The notes beneath the pieces are model-generated. The model searched no databases and was not told the DNA's origin. It was given only the letters and a program-made list of their open reading frames with translations. 64,000 nucleotides of DNA. Source: Nocardia suismassiliense (GTDB taxonomy: Bacteria; Actinomycetota; Actinomycetes; Mycobacteriales; Mycobacteriaceae). The translations under genes and the position numbers were made by a program. Shown here one piece after another: positions 42,649-50,648 of this stretch (the stretch's first letter is position 1; each line of letters opens with the position of its first letter). The stretch spans positions 7,243,697 to 7,307,696 of the forward strand of contig NZ_LT985361.1 of NCBI RefSeq assembly GCF_900269665.1, given 5' to 3'.

Positions 42649-43524
42649 TCAGATCCAGTGCATCGTGCGATGCCGGAGCCCACCGCGGAACTGACCGACG
42701 GCGAGGCCGATCATCAGTCCGCGCTCCTCGCCAACCAATCCACGGGTGAATGGCAGACGAATCATGCGTAACAAGACTTCCGGCAGGTGAATTTCCGGCA
42801 ACCCATTGTTCGGGAATTCCGCATTCAGCCGGGCGAGGCCGATGCCACGGCTGCGTCCCTGCCGATATCCGGGACGGAAGCCCTGCCGGTATCGATAGGC
42901 GACGAGCGCCTCCGGCAGATATCCGAGACGGTATCCCTCGCGATGGGCCCGCCAGCCGAATTCGAGATCCTCGTTGGCGGCGTAGCTGGTGTCCTGGCCG
43001 CCCAGCTTCCGATACACCTCCGCCCGGCACGCCATGCTGGTCCCGATGATCACAGGTGCATAAACGCCGGTCGGCTGGAATTTGTCGGGGGTCGGGATGT
43101 TGGCGACGTGGCGGGGATTGGCCGCGTTGAGCGAATCACCTTCGACCGCAGAGCAAATCAGGTCGTACCCCTCGTCCAGGAACGCGACCATGCGGCTGAT
43201 CCAATTGGAATGGGCCTGGTCGTCGTGATCGCAGAACAACAGGATCGTGCCGGTGGCGTTCGCCGCACCGACATTACGGGCAAATGCCGCGCCAGAGGTC
43301 CCCGACGCGTCCACATAGCGCAGTTCGAGGCGTCCTTGCAGCGGATGAGTTTCGATATGGAGTTTCACATCGATCGGGGATCCGTTGTCGGCTATGACGA
43401 CATCGAATTCCCCCCTATAATCTTGACGCGTCAAGGCGCCTAGTTGGACATCGAGTAGATCCAGGCCGTCGGCCGTCCCGATGTAGGTTGGAATGACGAT
43501 CGATACCGACCGTTCAGTCACCAC
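42649..43524 (-). CDS. GT2-family glycosyltransferase
   Basis: This 291-residue protein has VSIVIPTYIGTADGLDLLD at the N-terminus, VVIADNGSP, and ILLFCDHDDQAHSNWISRM, which carries the DxD-like metal site. The second half has NEDLEFGWRAHREGYRLGYL with the ED motif of the acceptor side. There is no membrane segment. GTG 43524 was chosen because AGGAG lies 5 bp upstream; the adjacent GTG at 43521 is equally possible. It is a single gene ending in a strong hairpin. Substrates are unknown. Confidence 0.85.
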   Translation of the reverse strand: MVTERSVSIVIPTYIGTADGLDLLDVQLGALTRQDYRGEFDVVIADNGSPIDVKLHIETHPLQGRLELRYVDASGTSGAAFARNVGAANATGTILLFCDHDDQAHSNWISRMVAFLDEGYDLICSAVEGDSLNAANPRHVANIPTPDKFQPTGVYAPVIIGTSMACRAEVYRKLGGQDTSYAANEDLEFGWRAHREGYRLGYLPEALVAYRYRQGFRPGYRQGRSRGIGLARLNAEFPNNGLPEIHLPEVLLRMIRLPFTRGLVGEERGLMIGLAVGQFRGGLRHRTMHWI

Positions 43525-43721
43525 GCGTACTCCTGCAATCGTTTCCCCACGCGGGAGCCCCTCCCCCGAGGGGACAACCTTAAACGCATTCCGGAAAGAG
43601 CGGCTACACCCGAGTTCCGTGGGCTTCCTCACAGACTTGGTCAAATGACCAAACGGTGATGGGCAAATGATCCGAGACCGCCGCTCCCCCGCCCGGCCGT
43701 CCACCACCGCGCCGCGCGCCC

Positions 43722-43727
43722 TATGCT
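43722..43727 (+). promoter_or_regulatory. Candidate -10 box of the metE transcript
   Basis: TATGCT lies about 7 bp before the start of the riboswitch fold. A clear -35 box is not seen. Confidence 0.4.
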
Positions 43728-43730
43728 CGT

Positions 43731-43985
43731 AGGTGCAGCTGGTTCACTGCGGCGCGTACGAGATGGAGCCCCGTCGTCGCGCAGCGGAGTCGAGTTCGAC
43801 CGCCCCGAAAGGGTGGCCGGGCGAGAGGGAACCCGGTGGGAATCCGGGACTGTCCCGCAGCGGTGAGCAGGAACGACCGCCGTCACACGCACTGGGCAGC
43901 ACGCCCGGGAAGCGACGGCCAGTAGGTCGGCCGAGAGGCCGGTGCCTGTGAGTCCGAAGACCTGCCAGCCGTGTCGGATACGCCG
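43731..43985 (+). ncRNA. Cobalamin riboswitch upstream of metE
   Basis: The core signatures are all present: GAGGGAACCCGGTGGGAATC followed by CCGGGACTGTCCCGCAGCGG (43824-43863), and the 3' B12-box AGTCCGAAGACCTGCC (43951-43966). Closing helix P1 can form between GCTGG (43738-43742) and CCAGC (43965-43969). Adenosylcobalamin binding should switch off the cobalamin-independent methionine synthase, so the cell uses MetH when B12 is available. About 150 bases separate it from the metE start, with a small hairpin (GGATAC-GTATCC, 43976-43990) right after the aptamer. Confidence 0.95.
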
Positions 43986-44136
43986 TATCCGGCGGCCACC
44001 GCCTCGTGGATCTGGGCGCGCGGTTCTACCAGTACAGATATGTCGGGCTCTAGTTTGTCGAAATCTCCTGGCGTATCTCGGTAGCCGCGCAGCCTGTTAA
44101 GGCGTCGGCCTACGACACCAGCACTGGAGAGACAAC

Positions 44137-46404
44137 GTGACTGTTGTAAATCAGACACCGTTCACCGCAACGGTTCTCGGGCTACCTAGGGTCGGACCGC
44201 GGCGTGAGCTCAAGCGGGCCACCGAGGCCTACTGGGCGGGCAAGATCGACGCCGACAAGCTGCACGCCGTCGCGCGCGAGCTGCGCCACGCCCAGCTCAC
44301 TGAATTACAAACGGCAGGCCTGGATTCGATCCCGGTGGGCACCTTCTCGTACTACGACCAGGTGCTCGACACCGCCCAGCTGCTCGGCGCACTGCCGCAG
44401 CGGGTCGCCGGGATCGCCGATCCGCTGGACCGGTACTTCGCCGCCGCCCGCGGCACGGACACGGTGGAACCGCTGGAGATGACCAAGTGGTTCGACACCA
44501 ACTACCACTATCTGGTGCCGGAAATCGGCCAGGACACCGTGTTTTCGCTGAACCCGCAGAAGCTGCTGGACGAGGTGCGCGAGGCGGCCGAGCTCGGCGC
44601 GAACGCGCGCCCGGTGGTGGTCGGGCCGATCACCTTCCTGAAGCTGGCCAAGGCCACCGGCGGTGCGCCGCTGGACCGGCTCACCGAGCTCGTCCCGCTG
44701 TATCGCGAGTTGCTCCGGCTACTGGCCGAAGCGGGCGTCGGCTGGGTGCAGATCGATGAACCCGCGCTGGTCACCGACCTCACCGACGACGAAATCGACC
44801 TGGTGCGTAGCACTTACACCGACCTGTCCGCGTCGGCGCAGCGGCCCGCGATCCTGGTGGCGACCTACTTCGGCCACCCCGACGCGGCACTGACCGCGCT
44901 GGCGGGCACCGACATCGAGGGCGTCGCGCTCGACTTCACCGCAGGCACCAGCGTTTCCGATGTGGCGGGCGTGCCTGCCTTGGCGGGCAAGCTGCTGGTG
45001 GCCGGCGTGGTCGACGGCCGCAACGTGTGGCGGGCCGATCTCGACCAGGCCCTGTCCACCCTGGGCACCCTGCTGGGTAGCGCCGCGTCGGTGGCGGTCT
45101 CGACCTCGTGCTCGCTGCTGCACGTGCCGTACACGCTCGTCGCGGAGACCGGACTGGACGACCGGCTGCGATCCTGGCTGGCTTTCGGCACGGAGAAGGT
45201 GGCCGAGGTTCGGCTGCTGGCGACCGCGCTGACCGAGGGCACCGAGGCGATCAGCGCCGAATTGGCTGAGGTGCGTGCGGCATTGGCGACCCGGCAGTCC
45301 GACCCCCGGCTGAACGACGCACAGGTCCGCGCCAGGCTGGCGGCGCTCGGCCCGGACGCGAGCCGGCGCGCGCCCGCCGAGGAACGTCGTGCGCTGCAAC
45401 AGGAACGGCTGCAACTGCCGCCGCTGCCGACCACGACCATCGGGTCGTACCCGCAGACCTCGGCGATCCGGTTGGCCAGGGCGGCGTTCCGCAAGGGCGA
45501 GATCGATGAGGCCGAGTACATCCGCCGGATGCGCGCCGAGGTCGCCGATGTCATTGCGCTGCAGGAGAAGCTGGGCCTGGACGTGCTCGTGCACGGCGAG
45601 CCGGAGCGCAACGACATGGTGCAGTACTTCGCCGAACAGCTCGACGGCTTCGCCGCCACCGAGCAGGGCTGGGTGCAGTCCTACGGTTCGCGCTGCGTGC
45701 GACCGCCGATCCTGTTCGGCGACGTGACCCGGCCCGCGCCGATGACCGTCGATTGGATCAGCTACGCGCAGTCGCTCACCGACAAGCCGGTGAAGGGCAT
45801 GCTCACCGGGCCGGTCACCATCCTCGCCTGGTCGTTCGTGCGCGACGACCAGCCGCTCGGCGACTCGGCGCGGCAGGTCGCGCTGGCCATCCGGGACGAG
45901 ACGGTGGACCTGCAGGCCGCGGGTATCCGCATCATCCAGGTGGACGAGCCCGCGCTGCGGGAGTTGCTGCCGCTGCGCAAGATCGACCAGCAGGCCTACC
46001 TCGACTGGTCGGTGCAGGCGTTCCGGATCGCCACCTCCGGCGTCTCGGACGCCACCCAGGTGCACACCCACCTCTGCTACTCGGAGTTCGGCGAGGTGAT
46101 CGACGCGATCGCCGGGCTGGACGCCGACGTGACCTCGATCGAGGCGGCGCGCTCTCGGATGGAGGTGCTCGATGACCTCAACGCCGCGGGCTTCGACCTG
46201 GGTGTCGGGCCGGGCGTGTACGACATCCACTCGCCCCGGGTGCCGAGCGTGGAGGAGATCACCACCTCCTTGCGTGCGGCACTGAAAGCCGTTCCCGCCG
46301 AACGGCTGTGGGTCAACCCGGACTGTGGGCTGAAGACCCGTGGACAGGCCGAGGTGGAGGCGTCACTGCGGAACATGGTGGCCGCCGCGACGGCTGTGCG
46401 CTGA
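44137..46404 (+). CDS. metE: Cobalamin-independent methionine synthase
   Basis: This 755-residue protein has two homologous barrel halves. The N-terminal half opens LGLPRVGPRRELKRATEAYW; the C-terminal half contains TTTIGSYPQTSAIRLARAAF, and the zinc site residues appear in VHTHLCYSEFG and VNPDCGLKTR. It transfers a methyl group from 5-methyl-tetrahydrofolate polyglutamate to homocysteine. GTG 44137 has GGAGAG upstream. Expression is controlled by the cobalamin riboswitch before it. Confidence 0.97.
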   Translation: MTVVNQTPFTATVLGLPRVGPRRELKRATEAYWAGKIDADKLHAVARELRHAQLTELQTAGLDSIPVGTFSYYDQVLDTAQLLGALPQRVAGIADPLDRYFAAARGTDTVEPLEMTKWFDTNYHYLVPEIGQDTVFSLNPQKLLDEVREAAELGANARPVVVGPITFLKLAKATGGAPLDRLTELVPLYRELLRLLAEAGVGWVQIDEPALVTDLTDDEIDLVRSTYTDLSASAQRPAILVATYFGHPDAALTALAGTDIEGVALDFTAGTSVSDVAGVPALAGKLLVAGVVDGRNVWRADLDQALSTLGTLLGSAASVAVSTSCSLLHVPYTLVAETGLDDRLRSWLAFGTEKVAEVRLLATALTEGTEAISAELAEVRAALATRQSDPRLNDAQVRARLAALGPDASRRAPAEERRALQQERLQLPPLPTTTIGSYPQTSAIRLARAAFRKGEIDEAEYIRRMRAEVADVIALQEKLGLDVLVHGEPERNDMVQYFAEQLDGFAATEQGWVQSYGSRCVRPPILFGDVTRPAPMTVDWISYAQSLTDKPVKGMLTGPVTILAWSFVRDDQPLGDSARQVALAIRDETVDLQAAGIRIIQVDEPALRELLPLRKIDQQAYLDWSVQAFRIATSGVSDATQVHTHLCYSEFGEVIDAIAGLDADVTSIEAARSRMEVLDDLNAAGFDLGVGPGVYDIHSPRVPSVEEITTSLRAALKAVPAERLWVNPDCGLKTRGQAEVEASLRNMVAAATAVR

Positions 46405-46416
46405 TTCCGGCTCTTT

Positions 46417-46458
46417 GAAGTTCAGCCCCCTTCGTGTTCGCGGAGGGGGCTGAACTTC
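46417..46458 (+). terminator. Terminator of metE
   Basis: 14-bp perfect arms (46417-46430 with 46445-46458) enclose a 14-base loop, 12 bp after the metE stop. Confidence 0.85.
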
Positions 46459-46466
46459 ACCCTTGT

Positions 46467-46490
46467 TTATGACTGACTGGTCATTCATAA
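46467..46490. promoter_or_regulatory. TetR-type operator overlapping the tetR promoter
   Basis: This 24-bp palindrome reads TTATGA-N-TGAC-N2-GTCA-N-TCATAA, with 10 of 12 base pairs symmetric. It ends 7 bp before the tetR ATG and overlaps a CATAAT -10 box (46486-46491), so the regulator probably represses itself. TGAC-N2-GTCA cores are common TetR sites. Confidence 0.75.
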
Positions 46491-46497
46491 TCGGCTC

Positions 46498-47067
46498 ATG
46501 CCGAAGAAAGTCGACCGGGTCGCCCGCCGAGCGGAGATTCTCGAGGCTGCGGTGCGCGTGTTCGCCCGCAAGGGTTTCGCCACCTCGCGCATCGAGGACG
46601 TCGCCGCCGAGGCGGGCATCGCCAAGGGCAGCGTGTATCTGTACTTCGACAGCCGAGATGCCTTGCTGGCCGGGGTTTTCGACAGCTACGCCGAGAGCAG
46701 CGGGCAGGCGCTGGCCGAGCTCGGCGACGGCACCGCGCTGGATCGGCTGACTCGGCTGATCCACGGGACGGTCGAGATGCTCGCCGCGCACCCCGACCAC
46801 GCGCGCGTCCTGCTGGATGTCTGGGCGTCGAATCCACCGCTCGATATGGCGTCGGTGTATCGCGAATACCGCGCGGCCGTCGCGGATCTGCTGCGGCAGG
46901 CCCAGGCCGACGGTGAGCTGCGGCCCGGTATCGGCGAACCGCATGCCGCGGTCGTGGTCGGTGCCATCGAGGGCTGTCTCGTCCAAGCGTTGGTCGATCC
47001 GCAGGTGCCTCTGCGCGAGCTGGCCGACCCGATCGTGCAGATCTGCGTGGAAGGAATCCGTCGATGA
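46498..47067 (+). CDS. TetR-family transcriptional regulator
   Basis: This 189-residue protein has an N-terminal HTH (about 12-55; EAAVRVFARKGFATSRIEDV, then AGIAKGSVYLYF) and a variable C-terminal ligand-binding domain with a TetR_C-like helix set. It should repress itself and the coupled membrane-protein gene through the palindrome just upstream. The ATG follows a -10 box by 6 bp without ribosome-binding site, so the mRNA may be leaderless. Confidence 0.93.
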   Translation: MPKKVDRVARRAEILEAAVRVFARKGFATSRIEDVAAEAGIAKGSVYLYFDSRDALLAGVFDSYAESSGQALAELGDGTALDRLTRLIHGTVEMLAAHPDHARVLLDVWASNPPLDMASVYREYRAAVADLLRQAQADGELRPGIGEPHAAVVVGAIEGCLVQALVDPQVPLRELADPIVQICVEGIRR

Positions 47068-47594
47068 AGCTCACGGATCGATTGATCGCTCCGAATGCCA
47101 CGCGCGGCGAGGTCGGCACGGGCTTCGGCGCGGCATTCGGCGGCGCCGCACTGGCTTTCGGGTTGGCGCTGCACGCCGAGTTGTCTTGGCTGAGCGTCGC
47201 CGTCGTCACGCTGGTCGCCTTCGACATGTTCGGCGGCGCGGTCGTCAACGCCACCGATTCGGCGAAGCGCTGGTATCACCGTCCGGGCCGAACCAGCCTG
47301 CACCACCTCGGCTTCGTCGCCATCCACGTCCAGCCGTTCCTGCTCGCCCTGGTGGTCCCCGGCTTCACCTGGCTCGCCGCCGCCGGCATCTACGCCTCGG
47401 CGCTTACCGGCGCCGTCCTCATCACGACCGCCCCGCGCGAGCTACGCCGTCCGATCGCCTTCGGCGTCACCGCCGCCGCACTCACCATCACCACGAGCAT
47501 GCTCACCATCCCGCACGTCGTTGCCTGGTTCGCTCCGCTCCTGCTGATCAAACTGCTACTCGCACACCTACTTCCGGAGAACGCCGCCCGCTGA
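47064..47594 (+). CDS. Polytopic membrane protein, probable TetR target
   Basis: This 176-residue protein has about five membrane helices. The loop NATDSAKRWYHRPGRTSLHH between helices 2 and 3 is His/Arg-rich. No family is recognised with certainty. Its ATG overlaps the tetR stop (47064-47067), so both are made together and the regulator probably responds to the substrate or stress handled by this protein. Confidence 0.75.
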   Translation: MKLTDRLIAPNATRGEVGTGFGAAFGGAALAFGLALHAELSWLSVAVVTLVAFDMFGGAVVNATDSAKRWYHRPGRTSLHHLGFVAIHVQPFLLALVVPGFTWLAAAGIYASALTGAVLITTAPRELRRPIAFGVTAAALTITTSMLTIPHVVAWFAPLLLIKLLLAHLLPENAAR

Positions 47595-47597
47595 CGA

Positions 47598-47627
47598 TCG
47601 GTGCCTCCCACCCACGGGAGGCACCGA
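47598..47627. terminator. Terminator after the TetR operon
   Basis: 12-bp perfect arms (47598-47609 with 47616-47627) enclose a 6-base loop, directly behind the membrane-protein gene. It also faces the small gene ending at 47637 on the other strand. Confidence 0.85.
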
Positions 47628-47636
47628 CCTACCGCC

Positions 47637-47786
47637 TCACTCGAATTCGGTCTCCGGCCGCAGCCGCTGCCGCCGCCGTGACGTATACCGCTCACACGGT
47701 TCCTCGGCCCGCTTGACCGGTTGCTGCCGCGACCTGGAACTCATCCCCCGCCGCCACGCCGTATGACACCCCGGACATCGGTCCAT
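47637..47786 (-). CDS. Small basic protein with Cys motif, 49 aa
   Basis: The product is MDRCPGCHTAW at the N-terminus (CxxC plus His), then strongly basic with a third Cys. ATG 47786 has AAGGGG 7 bp upstream and codon third positions are mostly G/C. The CPGCH start suggests a tiny zinc-binding protein. It ends 10 bp from the TetR-operon terminator. Confidence 0.5.
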   Translation of the reverse strand: MDRCPGCHTAWRRGMSSRSRQQPVKRAEEPCERYTSRRRQRLRPETEFE

Positions 47787-47917
47787 ACCAACCCCTTTTC
47801 ACCCGTCGCCAACCACTCCATGAATCGCCCCTAACCACCTTCGACGCGCGAACTCACCCGTCGGTTCCGGGTAGCTACCAGGAATTTTCCAGAACGGTCC
47901 GGCTGGTTCGGCCGGGT

Positions 47918-48295
47918 TCAACCCGCCAGGTTGAAGGCCCGGTTGATCACGCCCATGTCGAAGTAGTCGCGCCAAGCGATGATGGCGTCGCCGACTATCT
48001 CGAAGACGCCGGTGACCGGGAGCGGGATGGCTTGGCCCGCGCTGCGGAGGGTGTCGGTGCGTTCGTTCATGACCAGGTTGCCCGCGGCGATCTGGTGGTG
48101 GATCTCGAAGTCGATGGCCTCGAAGGTGGTGAGGAAGCCCGCGATGAACTCGCGGATGGCGGCGCGGCCGACCACCGGTTCCATCGGGATGTTGTGGTAG
48201 ACAGCGTCTTCGGCGAAGTAGGACGCGATGCGGTCCGGATCGGGGTCGGACCAGCTGCGGCACATGTCGCGGACGAGTTCATCGGGGCTTGGCAT
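47918..48295 (-). CDS. Limonene-1,2-epoxide hydrolase-like protein (SnoaL fold)
   Basis: This 125-residue protein fits the LEH family: Tyr33 and Asn35 (AVYHNIP), Arg79 and Asp81 (MNERTD), and Asp110/Asp113 in AWRDYFD match the catalytic Tyr-Asn-Arg-Asp-Asp set. M. tuberculosis EphG is a known member. It probably hydrolyses an epoxide or a related small lipid. It stands alone, about 100 bp after the end of prpC. Confidence 0.8.
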   Translation of the reverse strand: MPSPDELVRDMCRSWSDPDPDRIASYFAEDAVYHNIPMEPVVGRAAIREFIAGFLTTFEAIDFEIHHQIAAGNLVMNERTDTLRSAGQAIPLPVTGVFEIVGDAIIAWRDYFDMGVINRAFNLAG

Positions 48296-48395
48296 GGGTT
48301 TGGCTCACTTTCTGATGCCGGGGGCGGCCGAACCGCGTTGTTCGCACCGCCTCCCCGATTGAACCAAGCAAGTGTTCGGTTGGGAAGCCCCTGTC

Positions 48396-49529
48396 TCAGC
48401 GGAGGCCGGCGAGCTCGCGTTGCGGCACACCGACATACTCCGACAGCGGCCGGATCAACGCGTTCGAGGCCGCCTGCTCCGCGATATGCGCGGTCCACCC
48501 GGTGATCCGGCTCATCACGAAGATCGGCGTGAACATCTCGATATCGAAGCCCATCAGGTAGTAGGCGGGGCCCGCCGGGAAGTCGAGATTCGGCTTGATG
48601 CCGGTGGCCTCGGCCATCGCCCGCTCCAGTTCGGTGTACATCCGCAACCACCGTTGCCCGCCGGTCACCTCGGCGACCTCCGCCAGCGCGGCCCGCATGG
48701 TCGGCACCCTGGAGTCGCCGTTCTTGTAGACGCGATGCCCGAAGCCCATCACCTTCTGCTTGCTTTCGAGCTTGGCGCGCAACCATTGCGCGGCCAGCTC
48801 CGGTTCGCCGATCGCCAGCATGGTGTGCATGACGGCCTCGTTCGCGCCGCCGTGCAGCGGTCCCTTCAACGCACCGATGGCGGCCGTAATCGCGCTGTAC
48901 ATGTCCGACTGGGTGGAAGTGACCACCCGCGCCGCGAAGGTCGAAGCGTTGAAACTGTGCTCCGCGTAAAGGATCAGGGAGACCTCGAAGGCGCGGACGA
49001 TGCGTGGGTCGGGCACCGTGCCGAAGCACATGTTCAGGAAGTTCTCCGCGAAACCCAGATGTGACTGCGGCGCAATGGGATCGAGGCCGCGCCGACGGCG
49101 CATATCGGCGGCGATGATCGTCGGCAGCGCCGCGGTCAGCCGTAAGGCCTTGGCCCGCAACGCTCGCGGCGCGGGGGCGGTACCCAGCTCCTCCTCTGGT
49201 TCCTCGGCCCCGAGGAAACTCACCACCGTCCGGACCACGTCCATCGGATGGCAGGAGGTGGGCATTTTCTCGATGAGCGACAGGATTGATCGGTCGACCC
49301 GGCGCTGCGCCCGCTCCCGCTGGCACAACAGGGCCAGCTGGGCCGCGTCGGGCAGTTCGCCGTACCAGAGCAGGTAGGCGACCTCTTCGAAGGAACAGTG
49401 GGCCGCGAGATCCTGCACCGCGTAGCCACGATAGGTCAGTGAGTTGGTCTCGGGCACCACCTTGGAGATGGTCGTGGTATCGACCACCACCCCGGCCAGG
49501 CCCTTCTTGATCTCGGTCATGTCGCTCAC
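48396..49529 (-). CDS. prpC: 2-methylcitrate synthase
   Basis: This 377-residue enzyme of the short citrate-synthase type has GPLHGGANEAVM and VMGFGHRVYK, the two His-containing active-site motifs, and SRITGWTAHIAEQ near the end. It condenses propionyl-CoA with oxaloacetate; placement beside prpB and prpD supports methylcitrate rather than citrate synthase. Its GTG overlaps the prpB stop (49526-49529). Confidence 0.93.
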   Translation of the reverse strand: MSDMTEIKKGLAGVVVDTTTISKVVPETNSLTYRGYAVQDLAAHCSFEEVAYLLWYGELPDAAQLALLCQRERAQRRVDRSILSLIEKMPTSCHPMDVVRTVVSFLGAEEPEEELGTAPAPRALRAKALRLTAALPTIIAADMRRRRGLDPIAPQSHLGFAENFLNMCFGTVPDPRIVRAFEVSLILYAEHSFNASTFAARVVTSTQSDMYSAITAAIGALKGPLHGGANEAVMHTMLAIGEPELAAQWLRAKLESKQKVMGFGHRVYKNGDSRVPTMRAALAEVAEVTGGQRWLRMYTELERAMAEATGIKPNLDFPAGPAYYLMGFDIEMFTPIFVMSRITGWTAHIAEQAASNALIRPLSEYVGVPQRELAGLR

Positions 49530-50434
49530 TCGCTAGGGGTGTACGTGAAGATTCCGGAATCGAAGTCGTTGTACTGCTGGTAGTTCAGGAGTTCGTAGAG
49601 TCGCGACCGGTGCTGCATCGCCGGGACGAGGCCGGATTGAGTTCCGGTCGAAGCGATTTCGCGCAGTCCGTGTTCCACGGCGTGCATGGCCAGCCGCAGC
49701 GTCGTCACCGGGTAGATGACGGCGTTGTAGCCGAGATCCGCCAGGGTCTGTGCCGAGAGCAGCTCGGATTTGCCGAACTCGGTCATGTTGGCGAGCAGCG
49801 GAACATGCACGGCGGCGCGGAATCTCGCGAACTCCGCGGCGTCGGTCAGGGCCTCGGTGAAGATGAGGTCCGCGCCCGCGTCGGCGTAGGCCTTGGCCCG
49901 ATCGATGGCCCCGGCCAACCCCTCGGTACCGCGGGCGTCGGTCCTGGCACAGAGCACGAAGTTCGGGTCACGCCGCGCCGATACGGCGGCGCGCAGGCGG
50001 CGGATCATCTCGGCGACGGGCACCACCGCCTTGCCGTCGAGATGGCCGCAGCGTTTCGGGTTCACCTGGTCTTCGAGATGGCAGCCGGCCAGGCCCGCGT
50101 CCTCCAGGAGGGTCACCGTGCGTGCCGCGTTCATCGGCTCGCCGAACCCGGTGTCGGCGTCGATCAGCACCGGCAGGTCGGTGACCCGCGCGATCTGCTG
50201 CCCCCGCGCGGTGATCTCGGTGAGCGTGGTCAGGCCGATATCGGGCAGGGCGAGCTCGGCCGACATCACCGCACCCGAGACGTAGACCCCCTCGAAGCCG
50301 ACTTCCTGAATCAGCTTGGCCACCAACGGATTGAACGCACCGGGCAACCGTTGAATCCGCCCGGAAGCTAACCCAGCCCGGAACGCCACCCGCTTGTCCG
50401 CCGCGCTCGTCGCGGCCGCCAGCAGTCCCGTCAT
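49526..50434 (-). CDS. prpB: 2-methylisocitrate lyase
   Basis: This protein of about 302 residues has the isocitrate-lyase-family motifs DADTGFGEPMNAARTV and EDQVNPKRCGHLDGK (KRCGH with the catalytic Cys). It splits 2-methylisocitrate into succinate and pyruvate. ATG 50434 is preferred; GTG 50443 in the same frame is the alternative. It precedes prpC with overlap, while a small gene on the opposite strand separates it from prpD. Confidence 0.93.
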   Translation of the reverse strand: MTGLLAAATSAADKRVAFRAGLASGRIQRLPGAFNPLVAKLIQEVGFEGVYVSGAVMSAELALPDIGLTTLTEITARGQQIARVTDLPVLIDADTGFGEPMNAARTVTLLEDAGLAGCHLEDQVNPKRCGHLDGKAVVPVAEMIRRLRAAVSARRDPNFVLCARTDARGTEGLAGAIDRAKAYADAGADLIFTEALTDAAEFARFRAAVHVPLLANMTEFGKSELLSAQTLADLGYNAVIYPVTTLRLAMHAVEHGLREIASTGTQSGLVPAMQHRSRLYELLNYQQYNDFDSGIFTYTPSE

Positions 50435-50460
50435 CGGGGGCACCGCTCTAGGCTGACGGC

Positions 50461-50634
50461 ATGAACGATCGTCCCTTGCGTTACCGCTTGATCACCGGCG
50501 TCGACGACGCCTCGTTCTGTGAGCGGATCAGCGGACTGCTCGATGAGGGCTACCGGCTGCACGGCTCCCCCTCGGTGACCTTCAACGGCGTCGCGGTGAT
50601 CGCCGCGCAGGCGCTGGTCTGGGATGGCGAGTAG
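50461..50634 (+). CDS. DUF1737 domain protein, 57 aa
   Basis: The whole product is one DUF1737 unit: LRYRLITGVDDASFCERISG, then LLDEGYRLHGSPSVTFNG, and a C-terminal AQALVW. The function of the domain is unknown. It lies on the plus strand between prpD and prpB, both of which are on the minus strand: head-to-head with prpB (26 bp) and tail-to-tail with prpD (14 bp). It thus interrupts the prp operon. Confidence 0.85.
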   Translation: MNDRPLRYRLITGVDDASFCERISGLLDEGYRLHGSPSVTFNGVAVIAAQALVWDGE

Positions 50635-50648
50635 CTCGACGCCGCGCA

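Noticed and set aside
39351..42749. Open plus-strand frame of 1132 codons
   Set aside because: It is antisense to pyc, which has complete enzyme motifs. Long open antisense frames are expected in high-GC DNA.
43883..44158. Minus-strand frame of 91 codons across the metE leader
   Set aside because: It is antisense to the cobalamin riboswitch and its spacer, with no domain.
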